This document shows positions 32,313 through 39,971 of a DNA stretch of 59,700 nt, one piece after another. The notes under the pieces are model-generated. The model had not been told where the DNA came from. It saw only the letters and a program-made list of their open reading frames with translations, and did no database searches. The DNA lies in the NCBI GenBank assembly GCA_934590355.1, contig CAKTOX010000009.1:1-59700 (forward strand). Direction: 5' to 3'. Both the position numbers and the translations under genes were made by a program. Source of the DNA: an uncultured Oscillospiraceae bacterium (lineage in GTDB: Bacteria > Bacillota > Clostridia > Oscillospirales > Oscillospiraceae). The stretch's first letter is position 1. Each line of letters starts with the position of its first letter.

Positions 32313-34889
32313 ATGGCTCAAACGGCAACAAAGAAAAAAACGAATAACAGCGGCAAAAAAAGCTCCGACACACGGAGCAAGAGCCCGAAAAGCGCTCCCG
32401 AGCGGGAGGGCAGCTCCATGGGCGGACGCATTGCGGCGGCGGTTTGCTTCGCTTTTGCGGCGCTCCTTGTCGTCATCGGCGTTTTTGCGCGTGACGGCGT
32501 TGTGGTGAGTTGGCTGTGCGCTCTGCTCAAGGGACTTTTCGGCTACGGTTTCTGGGTCTGTGCGCCGGTGTTTCTCATGGCGGCGTATATTCTGGCGTTC
32601 GTGCGCAAAGGCGTCAAATGGCGCACCACGGCGACGCTGCTCGTGCCGCTTATTGCGGCTGCGCTGGTGCATATTCTGATAAGAAGCATCAACGTCGCAA
32701 ACTTCCAGAGCGTCATCGAGCTTTTCAAGGCGCTCTATCTGGGCGGCATCGAGATGCATTGCGGCGGCGTGCTCGGCGGTCTGCTCGGCTACGGGCTTGA
32801 CACTGCCTTCAGCATTTACGGCGCTGCGATAATCCTCTTCTTCGCGCTGGCATTCTTCGTGCTGTCGTCCTTCGGCGTAACTCCGAAAAAGCTCGTCGAG
32901 CTCGTGCGCACGGATGATATCGAAAAGCCCGAAAAGCCCGTGCGCGAGAAGCCCAAGGCTCAGGAGCCGCAGCGAGAGGCGCTGCCTGCCGAGCCCACCG
33001 AGGAGGAGATACAGGCGGCAAAGCGCGCAAAACGCAGCAGAATTGACATTCCGCTCGACGATGAACCCGCGTTTAAAAAGAAAAGCGACGATACGACCGT
33101 AAAGGACGAGTCCGCCGCAAAGAAGCAGGGCATATTCTCCAAGAATAAAACCAAGCAGGCCGAGACCACGACCGACGGCGTTGAGCCGATGACCATAGAG
33201 GAAGCGGAGGAGCTCAGCGGCATAAAGTCCGCGCAGCCTGCCGCGGGAGCTGCCAAGGCGACTGCGGCGCAGTCCAAGAAAGCTACCGCCGCCGAGGTAG
33301 ACGCGGAGAGCGAGGCTATCCGCGAGGCTATCGAATCGGCAGGCAGTGACGGCGAGTACGAAAAGCCGCCCATCTTCCTGCTTAATAAGGGTCACACCGT
33401 CGCGGACGACGCTGAGGACGAGCTTGCGACCAACCGCGAGCGCCTTGAGAGCACCATTAACAGCTTCGGCGTGAACGCTGCGATAGTTGACACCACCCAC
33501 GGCCCCACCGTGACGCGCTATGACCTTGAGCTTGAGCAGGGCGTTAAGCTCAGCCGCCTGACCAATCTTGCAAACGACATCGCGCTCGCGCTCGGCGTTG
33601 TGAGCGTGCGTATTGCGCCCATCCCTGATAAGATTTCCACAGTCGGTATCGAGGTGCCCAACAAGATCGTCAGCAAGGTGTATCTGCGCGACATCATCGA
33701 CTCTCCGAGCTTTGCCCAGGCAAAATCCAAGCTCAGCTTCGGCATAGGCAAGGACATTTCCGGTCAGGCGGTCGTCGGCAATATTTCAAAGCTCCCGCAT
33801 CTGCTCATTGCGGGTACGACCGGCTCCGGCAAATCCGTTTGCATGAATTCGCTCATAATAAGCCTTCTTTATAAAGCCGACCCTGACGAGGTCAAGCTCA
33901 TCATGATCGACCCCAAAATGGTCGAGCTCGGCATTTATAACGGCATTCCGCACCTGTATATCCCCGTCGTGACAGACCCCAAAAAGGCGGCGGGCGCGCT
34001 GCAATGGGCGGTGACGGAGATGCTCAAGCGCTATAGGCTCTTCTCCGAGCTCGGAGTGCGCACCCTTGAGGCATATAACGAGCACCTCGTTGAAAACGGT
34101 CAGCCCAAGATGCCCAACATCGTCGTTGTCATCGACGAGCTTGCCGACCTCATGCTCGTTGCGTCAAAGGAGGTCGAGGAGAGCATCTGCCGCGTCGCTC
34201 AGATGGGACGTGCAGCGGGTATGCACCTTGTCATTGCGACCCAGCGCCCCTCTGCGGACGTCATTACGGGTCTTATGAAGGCAAATATCCCGAGCCGCAT
34301 CGCGTTTGCGGTTTCGTCCTCGCTCGAAAGCCGCATTATCCTCGATAATGCCGGCGCCGAAAAGCTCATCGGCATGGGCGATATGCTCTATGCGCCGCTC
34401 GGCTGCGGCAAGCCCAAGCGCGTTCAGGGCGCGTTTGTCAGCGATGACGAGCGCGACAAGATAGTCGAATTCATAAAGCGCCAGTCCACCGCGCAGTACA
34501 GCGAGGAGGTCATCGCGCAGATCGAAAAGGCCGCCGAGGAGAAAACCTCCGGCAAGGGCAGGAGTGATGATGACGACGACTTTGACGGCAAGCCCGATTA
34601 TGACGAACTGCTTCTGCAGGCCGTTGACGTCATATTCGAAACCAAGCAGGCGTCCGTGTCCATGCTCCAGCGCCGCCTGAAGATCGGCTACTCCCGCGCA
34701 GCCCGCATCGTAGACCAGATGGAGGAGATGGGCGTCGTCGGTCCCTTCGAGGGCTCGAAGCCGCGTCAGATACTCATAACGCGCGACCAGTGGCTTGAAA
34801 TGCAGACCATTCACGGCACCGCGCCCACCGAGGAGCTGAGTCTCAGGACCGAGTTCTCCGACCTCGGCGATGACGAGGAAGAAGTATAA
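32313..34889 (+). CDS. ftsK: DNA translocase FtsK/SpoIIIE
   Basis: An 858-residue DNA pump that moves chromosomes through the closing septum. It has four N-terminal membrane helices (~30-180), a charged, Ala/Lys/Glu-rich linker (~185-345), the alpha-beta motor (~350-730) with Walker A GTTGSGKSVCMNS and Walker B IVVVIDELADLM, and a C-terminal gamma winged helix (~775-835; KQASVSMLQRRLKIGYSRAA) that reads polarity sequences in DNA. With tepA nearby this matches the spoIIIE locus of Bacillus, so it may serve in sporulation, in division, or in both. Weak RBS GGCGGGG. A terminator follows. Confidence 0.96.
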   Translation: MAQTATKKKTNNSGKKSSDTRSKSPKSAPEREGSSMGGRIAAAVCFAFAALLVVIGVFARDGVVVSWLCALLKGLFGYGFWVCAPVFLMAAYILAFVRKGVKWRTTATLLVPLIAAALVHILIRSINVANFQSVIELFKALYLGGIEMHCGGVLGGLLGYGLDTAFSIYGAAIILFFALAFFVLSSFGVTPKKLVELVRTDDIEKPEKPVREKPKAQEPQREALPAEPTEEEIQAAKRAKRSRIDIPLDDEPAFKKKSDDTTVKDESAAKKQGIFSKNKTKQAETTTDGVEPMTIEEAEELSGIKSAQPAAGAAKATAAQSKKATAAEVDAESEAIREAIESAGSDGEYEKPPIFLLNKGHTVADDAEDELATNRERLESTINSFGVNAAIVDTTHGPTVTRYDLELEQGVKLSRLTNLANDIALALGVVSVRIAPIPDKISTVGIEVPNKIVSKVYLRDIIDSPSFAQAKSKLSFGIGKDISGQAVVGNISKLPHLLIAGTTGSGKSVCMNSLIISLLYKADPDEVKLIMIDPKMVELGIYNGIPHLYIPVVTDPKKAAGALQWAVTEMLKRYRLFSELGVRTLEAYNEHLVENGQPKMPNIVVVIDELADLMLVASKEVEESICRVAQMGRAAGMHLVIATQRPSADVITGLMKANIPSRIAFAVSSSLESRIILDNAGAEKLIGMGDMLYAPLGCGKPKRVQGAFVSDDERDKIVEFIKRQSTAQYSEEVIAQIEKAAEEKTSGKGRSDDDDDFDGKPDYDELLLQAVDVIFETKQASVSMLQRRLKIGYSRAARIVDQMEEMGVVGPFEGSKPRQILITRDQWLEMQTIHGTAPTEELSLRTEFSDLGDDEEEV

Positions 34890-34897
34890 TAACTACG

Positions 34898-34930
34898 AAA
34901 GGGCGGTTTACATAACACACCGCCCTTTTT
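34898..34930 (+). terminator. Terminator of ftsK
   Basis: AAAGGGCGGT with ACCGCCCTTT, then TT; an 11-base loop. Confidence 0.85.
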
Positions 34931-34950
34931 GATATTACGGAGAAAAGAAA

Positions 34951-35361
34951 ATGGACTATTTTTGCCCACAGATGGATAAAGACGACTTGAACGCAATAAG
35001 CATGCTCGGCCTTGCGCATATAGGCGACGCGGTGTACGAGCTTTTAACGCGCACGATGCTGTGTGCCGACGGCAATAAAAAGGTCACGGATCTTCACAAA
35101 AAAACCGTTGCGATAGTGAACGCGCCTGCTCAGGCCGCCGCCGCTGCGCGTATGCTTCCCGTGCTCACCGAGGACGAGGCGTATATCTACAAGCGCGGCC
35201 GCAACGCGAAGGTCAACTCCGTTCCGCAGAAGGCGGACATAGCGCAGTATCATGCCGCGACGGGGCTTGAGGCACTGTTCGGATGGCTGTATCTTCAGGG
35301 AAAAACGGAGCGGATAAACGAGCTGTACGCGATATGCACGGAGGATGGTCATGGCGCTTGA
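34951..35361 (+). CDS. mrnC: Mini-ribonuclease III
   Basis: A 136-residue RNase III domain without the double-stranded RNA-binding domain, the hallmark of Mini-III, which matures 23S rRNA in Firmicutes. The catalytic helix GLAHIGDAVYELL (~20-33) and the second acidic site TGLEALFGWLYLQG (~110-123) are both intact. The start follows CGGAG. It overlaps the next gene by 11 bp. In Bacillus mrnC lies next to cysS; here it lies between ftsK and rqcH. Confidence 0.93.
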   Translation: MDYFCPQMDKDDLNAISMLGLAHIGDAVYELLTRTMLCADGNKKVTDLHKKTVAIVNAPAQAAAAARMLPVLTEDEAYIYKRGRNAKVNSVPQKADIAQYHAATGLEALFGWLYLQGKTERINELYAICTEDGHGA

Positions 35362-37075
35362 TGCAATTGTTTTGTCCGGCATTATCGCCGAGCTTTCGCC
35401 CAAGATGTGCCGGGCGCGCATCGACAAGCTCCAGCAGCCCGAGCGCGATAAGATAATCTTATCCGTGCGCGGCGGCAGCGAAAATATGCGCATTTTAATT
35501 GACGCGGGTGCGGGCAGCGGCAGATTGCAGCAGACAAGGCTCAGCTTTGAAAACCCGCCCGAGCCCCCGATGTTCTGTATGCTGCTGCGAAAATATCTCG
35601 TCGGCGGCAGGATCGAGCGCATCGAGCAGCCCGATTGGGAGCGCCTTGCGATGGTTTACATAACATCGAGAAACGAGCTCGGCGACAACGTCGAGCTGCG
35701 TCTTGCGATAGAGCTTATGGGCCGCAGCTCAAACCTCGTGCTCATTGGCTCGGACGGCAGAATTATCGACTGCCTTCGCCGCATGGACTACGGCGGCGAT
35801 GCGGAGCGAAGGATGCTGCCGGGCATGATATACCGCCTCCCGCCCAAGCAGAAAAAGCCGCTCATTTTCGACATGAGCGAGGACGAGACCCGCGCCGCTC
35901 TTGCCTCGGGCGACTGCGGCAAAAGCGCCGATAAGCGCATTATGGACGCGTTTTCGGGACTTTCGCCGCTTGTGTGCCGCGAGCTTGCCTGCCGCGCGGG
36001 AGATGATCCGACGCTGCTTCCCGAGGTCATAGCCGCATTTTTGGATAGCGTGCGGGCAGGTGAGCTGACCCCGACGCTGTTGAGCGAAAACGGAAAGCCG
36101 AAGGAGTATTCGTTTATGCCGCTGCGGCAGTATTCCGGTGTCTACGAAAGCCGCAGCTTCGAGAGCTTTTCCGAGCTTCTTGACGCATATTATTCCAAGC
36201 GTGACGCACTTGAGAGCCGCCGCAGGAGATCGAGAGAGCTCAGCCACAGCATAAAAACCGCGCGCGACCGCCTTGCCCGCAAGCTCGGTCTGCAAAAGCA
36301 GGAGCTGCAAAAAAGCGAGGGGCGCGACGAAATACGCCGCGATGCGGAGCTTATAACTGCCAATCTCTACCGCATCAAAAAGGGCGACGGCTCCGTTACG
36401 GTCGAGGACTATTACGAGCTCGACTGCCCGCCGCGCACGATAAAGCTCGACCCGCTCAAAACGCCGCAGAATAACGCCGCGGCGATGTTCAAAGAATATA
36501 CCAAGCTCAAGACCGCCGAGCAGCACCTGACTGCACTCATAGCCGAGGGCGAGCGGCAGCTTGAGTATTTAAACAGCGTCTTGGACGAGATAGAGCGCGC
36601 CGAGACCGAGGACGACCTTGCGGAAATAAAAGCCGAGCTCGTGCAGACGGGGTATATAAAAAAGCCGCGCGGCACGAAGGAGCGCAAGCACAAAAAGCAG
36701 GGCCCCATGCGCTTTGTATCATCCGACGGCTTTGAGATCCTTGTCGGGCGCAGCAACGCGCAAAACGACGAGCTCACCACCAAAACCGCGCGCAGGACGG
36801 ATATCTGGCTTCACACCAAGCTCGTGCACGGCAGCCACGTCATCATATCCTGCGAGGGGATCACCCCACCCGAGAGCACGATAGAGCAGGCGGCAAAGCT
36901 TGCCGTTTACTATTCCCAGGCGCGCGAGGGCGGCAAAACAGACGTTGACTTCACCATGGTGCGCAACGTCCGCAAGCCCTCCGGCTCGCTGCCCGGCAAG
37001 GTCATCTATACCGATTACAGCACCGTCTCCGTCACCGCCGACGAGACCCTGACTGAAAAGTTGAGGGCGAAATGA
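35351..37075 (+). CDS. rqcH: Rqc2-family quality-control factor RqcH (NFACT)
   Basis: A 574-residue NFACT protein. The start at 35351 (MALDAIVLSGI) follows GGAGG by 6 bp; an in-frame ATG at 35345 touches that site. The N-terminal NFACT-N region (~1-270) includes RNELGDNVELRLAIELMGRS, the middle (~280-440) is coiled-coil with a basic patch (KKPRGTKERKHKKQ), and the C-terminal NFACT-R domain (~450-550) carries GFEILVGRSNAQND and TDIWLHTKLVHGSHVII. RqcH binds split 50S subunits with stalled peptidyl-tRNA and adds alanine tails that mark the chain for degradation. Translationally coupled to mrnC. Confidence 0.94.
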   Translation: MALDAIVLSGIIAELSPKMCRARIDKLQQPERDKIILSVRGGSENMRILIDAGAGSGRLQQTRLSFENPPEPPMFCMLLRKYLVGGRIERIEQPDWERLAMVYITSRNELGDNVELRLAIELMGRSSNLVLIGSDGRIIDCLRRMDYGGDAERRMLPGMIYRLPPKQKKPLIFDMSEDETRAALASGDCGKSADKRIMDAFSGLSPLVCRELACRAGDDPTLLPEVIAAFLDSVRAGELTPTLLSENGKPKEYSFMPLRQYSGVYESRSFESFSELLDAYYSKRDALESRRRRSRELSHSIKTARDRLARKLGLQKQELQKSEGRDEIRRDAELITANLYRIKKGDGSVTVEDYYELDCPPRTIKLDPLKTPQNNAAAMFKEYTKLKTAEQHLTALIAEGERQLEYLNSVLDEIERAETEDDLAEIKAELVQTGYIKKPRGTKERKHKKQGPMRFVSSDGFEILVGRSNAQNDELTTKTARRTDIWLHTKLVHGSHVIISCEGITPPESTIEQAAKLAVYYSQAREGGKTDVDFTMVRNVRKPSGSLPGKVIYTDYSTVSVTADETLTEKLRAK

Positions 37076-37078
37076 TAA

Positions 37079-37110
37079 GGAGCTCCGAAAGATTCGGAGC
37101 TCCTGTTTTT
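37079..37110 (+). terminator. Terminator of rqcH
   Basis: GGAGCTCCGAA with TTCGGAGCTCC, then TGTTTTTT. Confidence 0.92.
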
Positions 37111-37134
37111 TGCCAAGTGCATACTATTAAAAAA

Positions 37135-37548
37135 CTACGCTTTCCTAACGGTGATGCTTGTACTGCCCAAAGATGCATTACCATTACTGTTAACGGTAAC
37201 AACGCACTCAAATGTATAGTGACCGCATAGATTTCCATATTCGTCGTTAGCAAAAAAATTGCCTTTTACAAGTATCTCGTAGCTGCCATCATCGTTTTGT
37301 TCGATACATGAAGCGCTGCCTGCATCAATATTAGACATGCTTTTTGCTCCGCTTGGCATAGCCAGATTAACAAAAAGCTGCTTGCCAATACCCGATTCAA
37401 TATAATTGCGCGCCGTTGACAAAGCTTCACTCTCTGAAATGGCTTCGTTGGAGCTATCACCGCCACTCTGTCCATCCTCTCCGCATGCCGCAAGCGCGAG
37501 CAGCATGATGATCGCCAGCACTGCGGCGACTATTCTTTTCAGCTTCAT
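37135..37548 (-). CDS. Small putative lipoprotein
   Basis: A 137-residue protein with a lipoprotein signal (KLKRIVAAVLAIIMLLALAACG, lipobox LAAC). After a Ser/Gly-rich spacer, the mature domain (~45-135) has strands typical of a small beta fold (GSYEILVKGNFFANDEYG, HYTFECVVTVNSNG). The family is unrecognised. The ATG shares bases with the stop of the upstream 65-residue gene (ATGA), so the two are coupled. Base composition is more AT-rich than the neighbours. Confidence 0.75.
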   Translation of the reverse strand: MKLKRIVAAVLAIIMLLALAACGEDGQSGGDSSNEAISESEALSTARNYIESGIGKQLFVNLAMPSGAKSMSNIDAGSASCIEQNDDGSYEILVKGNFFANDEYGNLCGHYTFECVVTVNSNGNASLGSTSITVRKA

Positions 37549-37742
37549 ACCTTTTCTTTCTCCTTTAACACTTGTTCTTTTCTTTTTTCGCAGTTTTTGC
37601 ACCAGGTCAGGTTATCTCCTGCATAGCGGCGGGCTTCATCTTCGGTCTCAAACTCCATGCCGTTGAATGGCTTTTGCTTTGCGTGACAGCAAAAGCCCTC
37701 GATATGAAGCTTTCCGGTGCCTGTATTCAGGAAATATTTCAT
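37545..37742 (-). CDS. Small zinc-ribbon-like protein
   Basis: A 65-residue protein; the start at 37742 follows AAGGAGG. It has a His and Cys pattern, LHIEGFCCH ... WCKNC, and a helix TEDEARRYAG between, resembling the small Ada-type metal-binding fold (Y-N-x-x-S-x-x-x-H-x-x-x-C ... C-x-x-C) found alone or in nucleases and membrane proteins. A zinc site is inferred. First gene of a two-gene operon with the lipoprotein, read from a strong promoter overlapped by a palindrome. Confidence 0.75.
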   Translation of the reverse strand: MKYFLNTGTGKLHIEGFCCHAKQKPFNGMEFETEDEARRYAGDNLTWCKNCEKRKEQVLKEKEKV

Positions 37743-37785
37743 TCTCTCCCTCCTTAAAAAAGAAATTTCGGAAAAACCTGAAAAC

Positions 37786-37814
37786 AGTATAGCCCGTATA
37801 CGGGCTATTGTCAA
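37786..37814 (-). promoter_or_regulatory. Promoter of the zinc-ribbon/lipoprotein operon
   Basis: Minus strand: TTGACA (37814-37809), 17 bp, TATACT (37791-37786). Nearly perfect consensus. Confidence 0.88.
37789..37808. promoter_or_regulatory. Perfect 20-bp palindromic operator
   Basis: ATAGCCCGTA followed by its exact inverse TACGGGCTAT. It fills the spacer of the minus-strand promoter and part of its -10 box, and touches the -35 box of the opposing promoter. The natural candidate to bind it is the small HTH protein encoded at 37867-38067. Confidence 0.8.
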
Positions 37815-37836
37815 TATCTAAGCAATAAAATACGAT
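37808..37836 (+). promoter_or_regulatory. Putative promoter of the HTH gene
   Basis: TTGTCA (37808-37813), 17 bp, TACGAT (37831-37836). Its -35 box shares bases with that of the divergent promoter. Confidence 0.55.
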
Positions 37837-37866
37837 TGTGGCATAAACTAAAAGAGGGTGGATGCC

Positions 37867-38067
37867 ATGATAGTATTTGACCGCTTATGGACGACGATGA
37901 AGGAAAAGGGCGTGTCGCAATATAAGCTCATAAAGGAGTACAAAATAAGCACAGGCCAGCTCGACAGGCTAAGAAAAAATGAGAATGTAAACACTTACAC
38001 TCTCGATCAATTATGTCGAATATTAAATTGCAGTCTGGATGACATTGCGGAATATAAAGAAAGCTGA
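37867..38067 (+). CDS. Small Cro/C1-type helix-turn-helix regulator
   Basis: A 66-residue protein that is little more than a DNA-binding domain: FDRLWTTMKEKGVSQYKLIK, then EYKISTGQLDRLRKNENV and TLDQLCRILNCSLDDIAEY, the YozG/HTH_26-like type common in Clostridia. The start at 37867 is chosen for its spacing from GAGGGTGG; GTG at 37858 overlaps that site. Divergent from the zinc-ribbon/lipoprotein pair, with a palindrome between overlapping promoters; repression of both directions is inferred. Confidence 0.85.
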   Translation: MIVFDRLWTTMKEKGVSQYKLIKEYKISTGQLDRLRKNENVNTYTLDQLCRILNCSLDDIAEYKES

Positions 38068-38095
38068 AAAACGGAAGGCTTAGCCTTCCGTTTTT
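38068..38095. terminator. Bidirectional terminator
   Basis: AAAACGGAAGGC with GCCTTCCGTTTT around a short loop, serving the HTH gene and the convergent PhzF gene. Confidence 0.92.
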
Positions 38096-38097
38096 GT

Positions 38098-38874
38098 TTA
38101 GTCTATATGAATCTCCGCTTCGCTGAACAGGGCTGCCTTGCCCGCGAGAACGACACGGTCGCCGTCGAGCCTTGTGTACAAAACGCCGCCGCGCTTAGAC
38201 GCCTGATATGCAATGAGATCGTTTTTTCCCAGCGCCTTGACCCAATAGGGAATGATATGGCAGTGACCCGAGCCGCACACGGGATCCTCGGCAACACCGC
38301 ACTTCGGCGCGAACGAGCGCGATACGCAGTCATAGTCCTTGCCCTTGGCAGTAACGTGCAGCAGCAGCCCGTTAAGCTGCATGACCTTCGCCATGTCCGG
38401 CGCGCAGCTTCTGACTTCGGACTCATCGTCCATTACGCACAGCAGATCGCGCCCCATGAATGCGGCAACAGGCTTTGCACCGATGCCCTCCGCCATCTGC
38501 TCCGTCACCTCGACGGGCTTGAGCTCGTAAGCGGGGAAGTCCATTTCAAGCAGCTCGCCGTTTTTCGTGACAGTCAGCTCACCGCTTAGCGTGTCAAAGC
38601 GCACGAGCGTGGCCGTCGGCTCGACAAAGCGGAAAATGACATATGCCGTTGCGAGCGTTGCGTGTCCGCACAGGTCGATCTCACCGCCGGGCGTAAACCA
38701 GCGCAGATGATAATTTCTGCCATCCTTGACACAAAACGCCGTCTCGGAGAGGTTATTCTCAACGGTTATCTTCATCATCAGGTCATCGTTCGGCCACTTA
38801 TCCATGACGCACACCGCCGCCGGATTTCCTGCAAAGACCCTGTCCGTAAATGCATCAACTACATATTGTTTCAT
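38098..38874 (-). CDS. PhzF family isomerase/epimerase
   Basis: A 258-residue protein of the PhzF (diaminopimelate-epimerase fold) family. The start at 38874 (MKQYVVDAFTDRVFAGNPAAV) follows AGGAGACC. The conserved catalytic Glu sits in NNLSETAFC (~44), followed by LRWFTPGGEIDLCGHATLA and, in the second half, AEDPVCGSGHCHI. PhzF itself isomerises a phenazine precursor, but most members are uncharacterised, and there is no phenazine pathway here. Transcribed as a single gene with a shared terminator downstream. Confidence 0.92.
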   Translation of the reverse strand: MKQYVVDAFTDRVFAGNPAAVCVMDKWPNDDLMMKITVENNLSETAFCVKDGRNYHLRWFTPGGEIDLCGHATLATAYVIFRFVEPTATLVRFDTLSGELTVTKNGELLEMDFPAYELKPVEVTEQMAEGIGAKPVAAFMGRDLLCVMDDESEVRSCAPDMAKVMQLNGLLLHVTAKGKDYDCVSRSFAPKCGVAEDPVCGSGHCHIIPYWVKALGKNDLIAYQASKRGGVLYTRLDGDRVVLAGKAALFSEAEIHID

Positions 38875-38952
38875 TTTATCAGGTCTCCTTCTTCGTTTGA
38901 GACCATTATAATACCGCACCATAAAGCGCACAATATAAAAATTTCCCGCAGC

Positions 38953-38979
38953 AAAAAGCAACGGGTTGCCCCGTTGCTT
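38953..38979 (-). terminator. Terminator of the SLH-domain gene
   Basis: Minus strand: AAGCAACGGG, loop GCAA, CCCGTTGCTT, then TTT. Overlaps the stop codon. Confidence 0.85.
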
Positions 38980-39868
38980 ATCGTTTTTCGATGACGCTCA
39001 TTGCCGCTGCGAGCATATCGGCGGCCTCCGCGCGCGTGAGCGGTGCGCCGTCCATGGCCGACGGTATGCTGCACGCGCCGAGGTTTGCCGCGGCCTGCGC
39101 AGCCCATGCGGGAACGCCCTCGCCCGCGTTGAGCCAGCCCACGTCCGTGAGCCTGAGCAGCCTGTCGAGCATAACTCCCGCCTCGGCGCGCGTGACCGTG
39201 CTGCCTGCGTCAAAATAAACTCCGTCCGCGCCGCGCCGTCCCTTAATTACGCCGTCGCTGACCGCGCTCGCAACGCAGCCTTTGAGCCACGCGGGGATCA
39301 GCGCATCGTCGGCAAAGCCCGTGCTCACCACGCCGCCGAGCGTGTCCGCGCCCGTAACGCTCATGCACAGCGCGAGAAATTCGCCGCGCGTGAGGCTGCT
39401 CTCGGGCTCAAAATAGTAATCTCCGCCGAGCCGCTTGCCGACGAAGGCGCCGCACTCTGCCAGCTTCACCGCGCTGCAATGGCTTGCGCTGCCGTCCATG
39501 TCAACGTAGCAAACGGGGCTTTTTTTCGAAATTTTTATCACCACCGTGCCCTCCTGCGAGCGATTGCCCTCGGAGTCGACGGCGCGGTAGCCGAAATAGT
39601 CCCTGCCTTTTTTGCCCTCGGCGGGGGAGTAGACAAAATGTCCGTCCTCGTCGAGGTCGAGCTTGCCCTTTTTGGGCGGGGTCGTGATCTCGAAGCTCAC
39701 GGTGTCGCCCTCGGGATCGACCGCAGCGAGCTGCGCCCCGAACGAGATCTCGCGGTAGGTCTCAAACTCGAAATTTTCCGCCACCGGCGCGGAGTTTTCG
39801 GCAATGACGGGCAGCACTCCGACGCACAGCGCAAGCGCCGCGGACATAGCCGCAATGTATTTTCGCAT
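38978..39868 (-). CDS. Secreted Ig-like/SLH-domain protein
   Basis: A 296-residue exported protein. The start at 39868 follows AAAGGAGG; a longer frame would cross the preceding terminator. A signal peptide (RKYIAAMSAALALCVGVLPVIA) is followed by a cadherin-like Ig domain (~25-115; VDPEGDTVSFEITTPPKKG, FGYRAVDSEGNRS) and two or three degenerate SLH repeats (~130-296; YYFEPESSLTRGEFLALCMS, GVYFDAGSTVTRAEAGVMLD, APLTRAEAADMLAAA). SLH repeats bind pyruvylated secondary wall polymers, so this is probably a small surface-layer-associated protein. The terminator of the next gene upstream separates the two units. Confidence 0.85.
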   Translation of the reverse strand: MRKYIAAMSAALALCVGVLPVIAENSAPVAENFEFETYREISFGAQLAAVDPEGDTVSFEITTPPKKGKLDLDEDGHFVYSPAEGKKGRDYFGYRAVDSEGNRSQEGTVVIKISKKSPVCYVDMDGSASHCSAVKLAECGAFVGKRLGGDYYFEPESSLTRGEFLALCMSVTGADTLGGVVSTGFADDALIPAWLKGCVASAVSDGVIKGRRGADGVYFDAGSTVTRAEAGVMLDRLLRLTDVGWLNAGEGVPAWAAQAAANLGACSIPSAMDGAPLTRAEAADMLAAAMSVIEKR

Positions 39869-39926
39869 GAAGCAGCCTCCTTTTGGTTTTGGAGATATTT
39901 TGCGCCGCGGCAGCGGTAATATACAT

Positions 39927-39956
39927 AAAAAAGACCGGTCGGAAAACCGACCGGTC
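39927..39956 (-). terminator. Terminator of the 640-residue secreted protein gene
   Basis: Minus strand: GACCGGTCGG, loop TTTT, CCGACCGGTC, then TTTTTT. Confidence 0.92.
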
Positions 39957-39971
39957 AAATGCTGTGTTAAA

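Noticed and set aside
38098..38874. Phenazine biosynthesis locus suggested by PhzF
   Set aside because: No other phenazine gene is nearby and PhzF-like proteins are widespread without such a role.
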